Shown piece after piece: positions 19,523-20,527 of a stretch of DNA of 20,527 nucleotides (position 1 is the first letter of the stretch; each line of letters opens with the position of its first letter). The notes below the pieces were generated by a model that saw nothing but the letters and a program-made list of their open reading frames with translations, did not search any database and was not told the origin of the DNA. This DNA is from Phytophthora quininea (taxonomy: Eukaryota; Oomycota; Peronosporomycetes; Peronosporales; Peronosporaceae). Where the stretch lies: contig JAAVTG010000104.1 of NCBI GenBank assembly GCA_011947345.1, positions 1 through 20,527 of the forward strand, written 5' to 3'. The position numbers and the translations under genes are program-made.

Positions 19523-20387
19523 ATGGAGATCAGCGTGCGGCACCTCGAGACGGCTCATGCAGAGCCCGCCGAGCTCCCGGACGAGGAGCAGATCGTGGTA
19601 GTGACGCCTGGCCAGGTGATCAGCACCGAGACCGGCGCGTTCCTGCGCGGCCACGGCACGTACCTCAGCGGCCGCAACGAACTGGTGGCCAGCGTCGCCG
19701 GCGTCGTGGAGAAGGTCAACCAGCTCATCACCGTGCGGCCACTCGTGTCCCGGTATATCGGCGAAGTGGGCGACATTGTGGTGGGCCGCGTGACCGACGT
19801 GGCCTCCAAGCGCTGGAAGGTGGACGTCAACGGTCAGCAGGACGCGAGTCTCATGCTCAGCTCCGTGACGCTACCCGGGGGCGCCCAGCGACGACGCACC
19901 TACGCCGACCAGCTGCAGATGCGGCAGTTCTTTGTGGAGAACGACCTCATCTCGGCCGAGATCCAAGAGGTCCGCTACGACGGCTCGCTGAGTCTGCACA
20001 CGCGCAGCTTGCGCTATGGCAAGCTGGAGAACGGCCAGTTCGTGGCTGTAGCTGCCCCACTGGTGAAGAGGATGAAGCAGCACATGGTGACACTGCCGGA
20101 CATTGGTGTGGACGTGATTTGGGCACCAACGGATACATCTGGGTGTCGAGGAGTATGGCTTCGTTGCCTGGAGAGGAGAACGAAGAAGCCATGAGCAGCA
20201 TGGAGACGCGCGTGGAAGTGCTGACGGCCAAGAGACAGCAGCACGCCAACACACCGGTGAGTGTGGCAGACCGTAGGAAGATCGCCAGGGTGGCGCAGTC
20301 GCTGCTGAAGCTGAACGAGCAGTTTCGAATGATCACCCTGAGAGCATCATGAACACGTACGAGCTGCTAGAGTCCCAGGGACAGTAG
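19523..20387 (+). CDS. RRP4: exosome complex component RRP4 (EXOSC2); frame broken twice
   Basis: Cap subunit of the RNA exosome, which feeds RNA to the 3'-5' nuclease in nucleus and cytosol. The start is ATG 19523, in good context (GACCATGG). The N-terminal domain has VVTPGQVISTETGAFLRGHG; an S1 domain follows (GEVGDIVVGRVTDVASKRWK, then VNGQQDASLMLSSV), with the conserved linker RRRTYADQLQMRQFF and EVRYDGSLSLHTRSLRYGKL; a KH domain follows with the GxNG loop. Two breaks: at T3 20118-20120 the frame moves from GVDVI to GTNGYIWVSR, and at C3 20336-20338 from LNEQFRMIT to PESIMNTYELLESQGQ, ending at the TAG 20385-20387. One base added at each gives about 288 residues, near human EXOSC2. Uncorrected, the protein would stop at 20194, just after losing its KH loop. 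Confidence 0.95.
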
Positions 20388-20527
20388 AGTGGTAGAAAGA
20401 ACGAATGGAGACGTCTTGTTGGCCTTTTAAATTGCTATCGAGTCTTCCTCTGACCCGGTTGATAGTACCAATCGGTACAGCTCCAACGCGAAAGGCTTGC
20501 CGAGCGCCAAATCCTCAGTTGAAATGT

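Noticed and set aside
1..20527. tRNA, rRNA, CRISPR arrays, bacterial operons or riboswitches
   Set aside because: None seen. The GT-AG introns and eukaryote-specific genes (condensin, exosome, TMEM161) show nuclear eukaryotic DNA.

Overview
This is a eukaryotic nuclear window, most likely from an oomycete (Phytophthora/Pythium-type). The supporting signs are short GT-AG introns (61-119 nt, some with a CTAAC/CTAAT-like branch point), GC-rich coding exons separated by AT-richer spacers, tight divergent and convergent gene spacing, GCTCAC-type initiator-like motifs upstream of several starts, a GH17 glucan hydrolase of the oomycete/fungal kind, and a fused PurK-PurE enzyme. The genus cannot be decided from the sequence alone.

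Layout, left to right: the 3' part of a thioredoxin gene (1-375, +); a secreted protein of unknown function (1743-2350, +); a GH17 beta-1,3-glucan hydrolase (3992-5079, -); the condensin subunit CAP-D2, divergent from GH17 and with five exons (5294-9523, +); a gene-poor, AT-richer stretch (9.5-13.6 kb) holding a decayed pogo/Tc1-like DDE transposase (about 12089-12907, +); a four-helix MARVEL-like membrane protein (13641-14297, +); a single-pass membrane protein with a heptad-repeat coiled coil (14845-15471, +); the fused purine enzyme AIR carboxylase, ADE2 type (15708-17496, +); a TMEM161-family membrane protein convergent with ADE2 (17547-19352, -); and the exosome subunit Rrp4, divergent from TMEM161 (19523-20387, +). 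These are unrelated housekeeping and surface functions. I see no operon-like or pathway cluster.

The most important point for a reader is technical. At ten places, in six genes, the reading frame breaks. Every break is consistent with exactly one missing base, and a mononucleotide run of at least three bases sits at each. Read across these breaks, CAP-D2, ADE2, TMEM161 and Rrp4 become full-length conserved proteins, the secreted protein gains a signal peptide, and GH17 gains a Ser/Thr/Asn-rich tail. This points to homopolymer under-calling in the assembly rather than pseudogenes. Naive gene calling would split ADE2 into three pieces, TMEM161 into four, and truncate Rrp4, CAP-D2 and GH17.

I found no convincing new biological system. 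The better leads are the shifted-frame GH17 tail, the unidentified secreted protein, a WCKPC thioredoxin active site, a 12-bp element present four times in both orientations upstream of ADE2, and the transposase relic.
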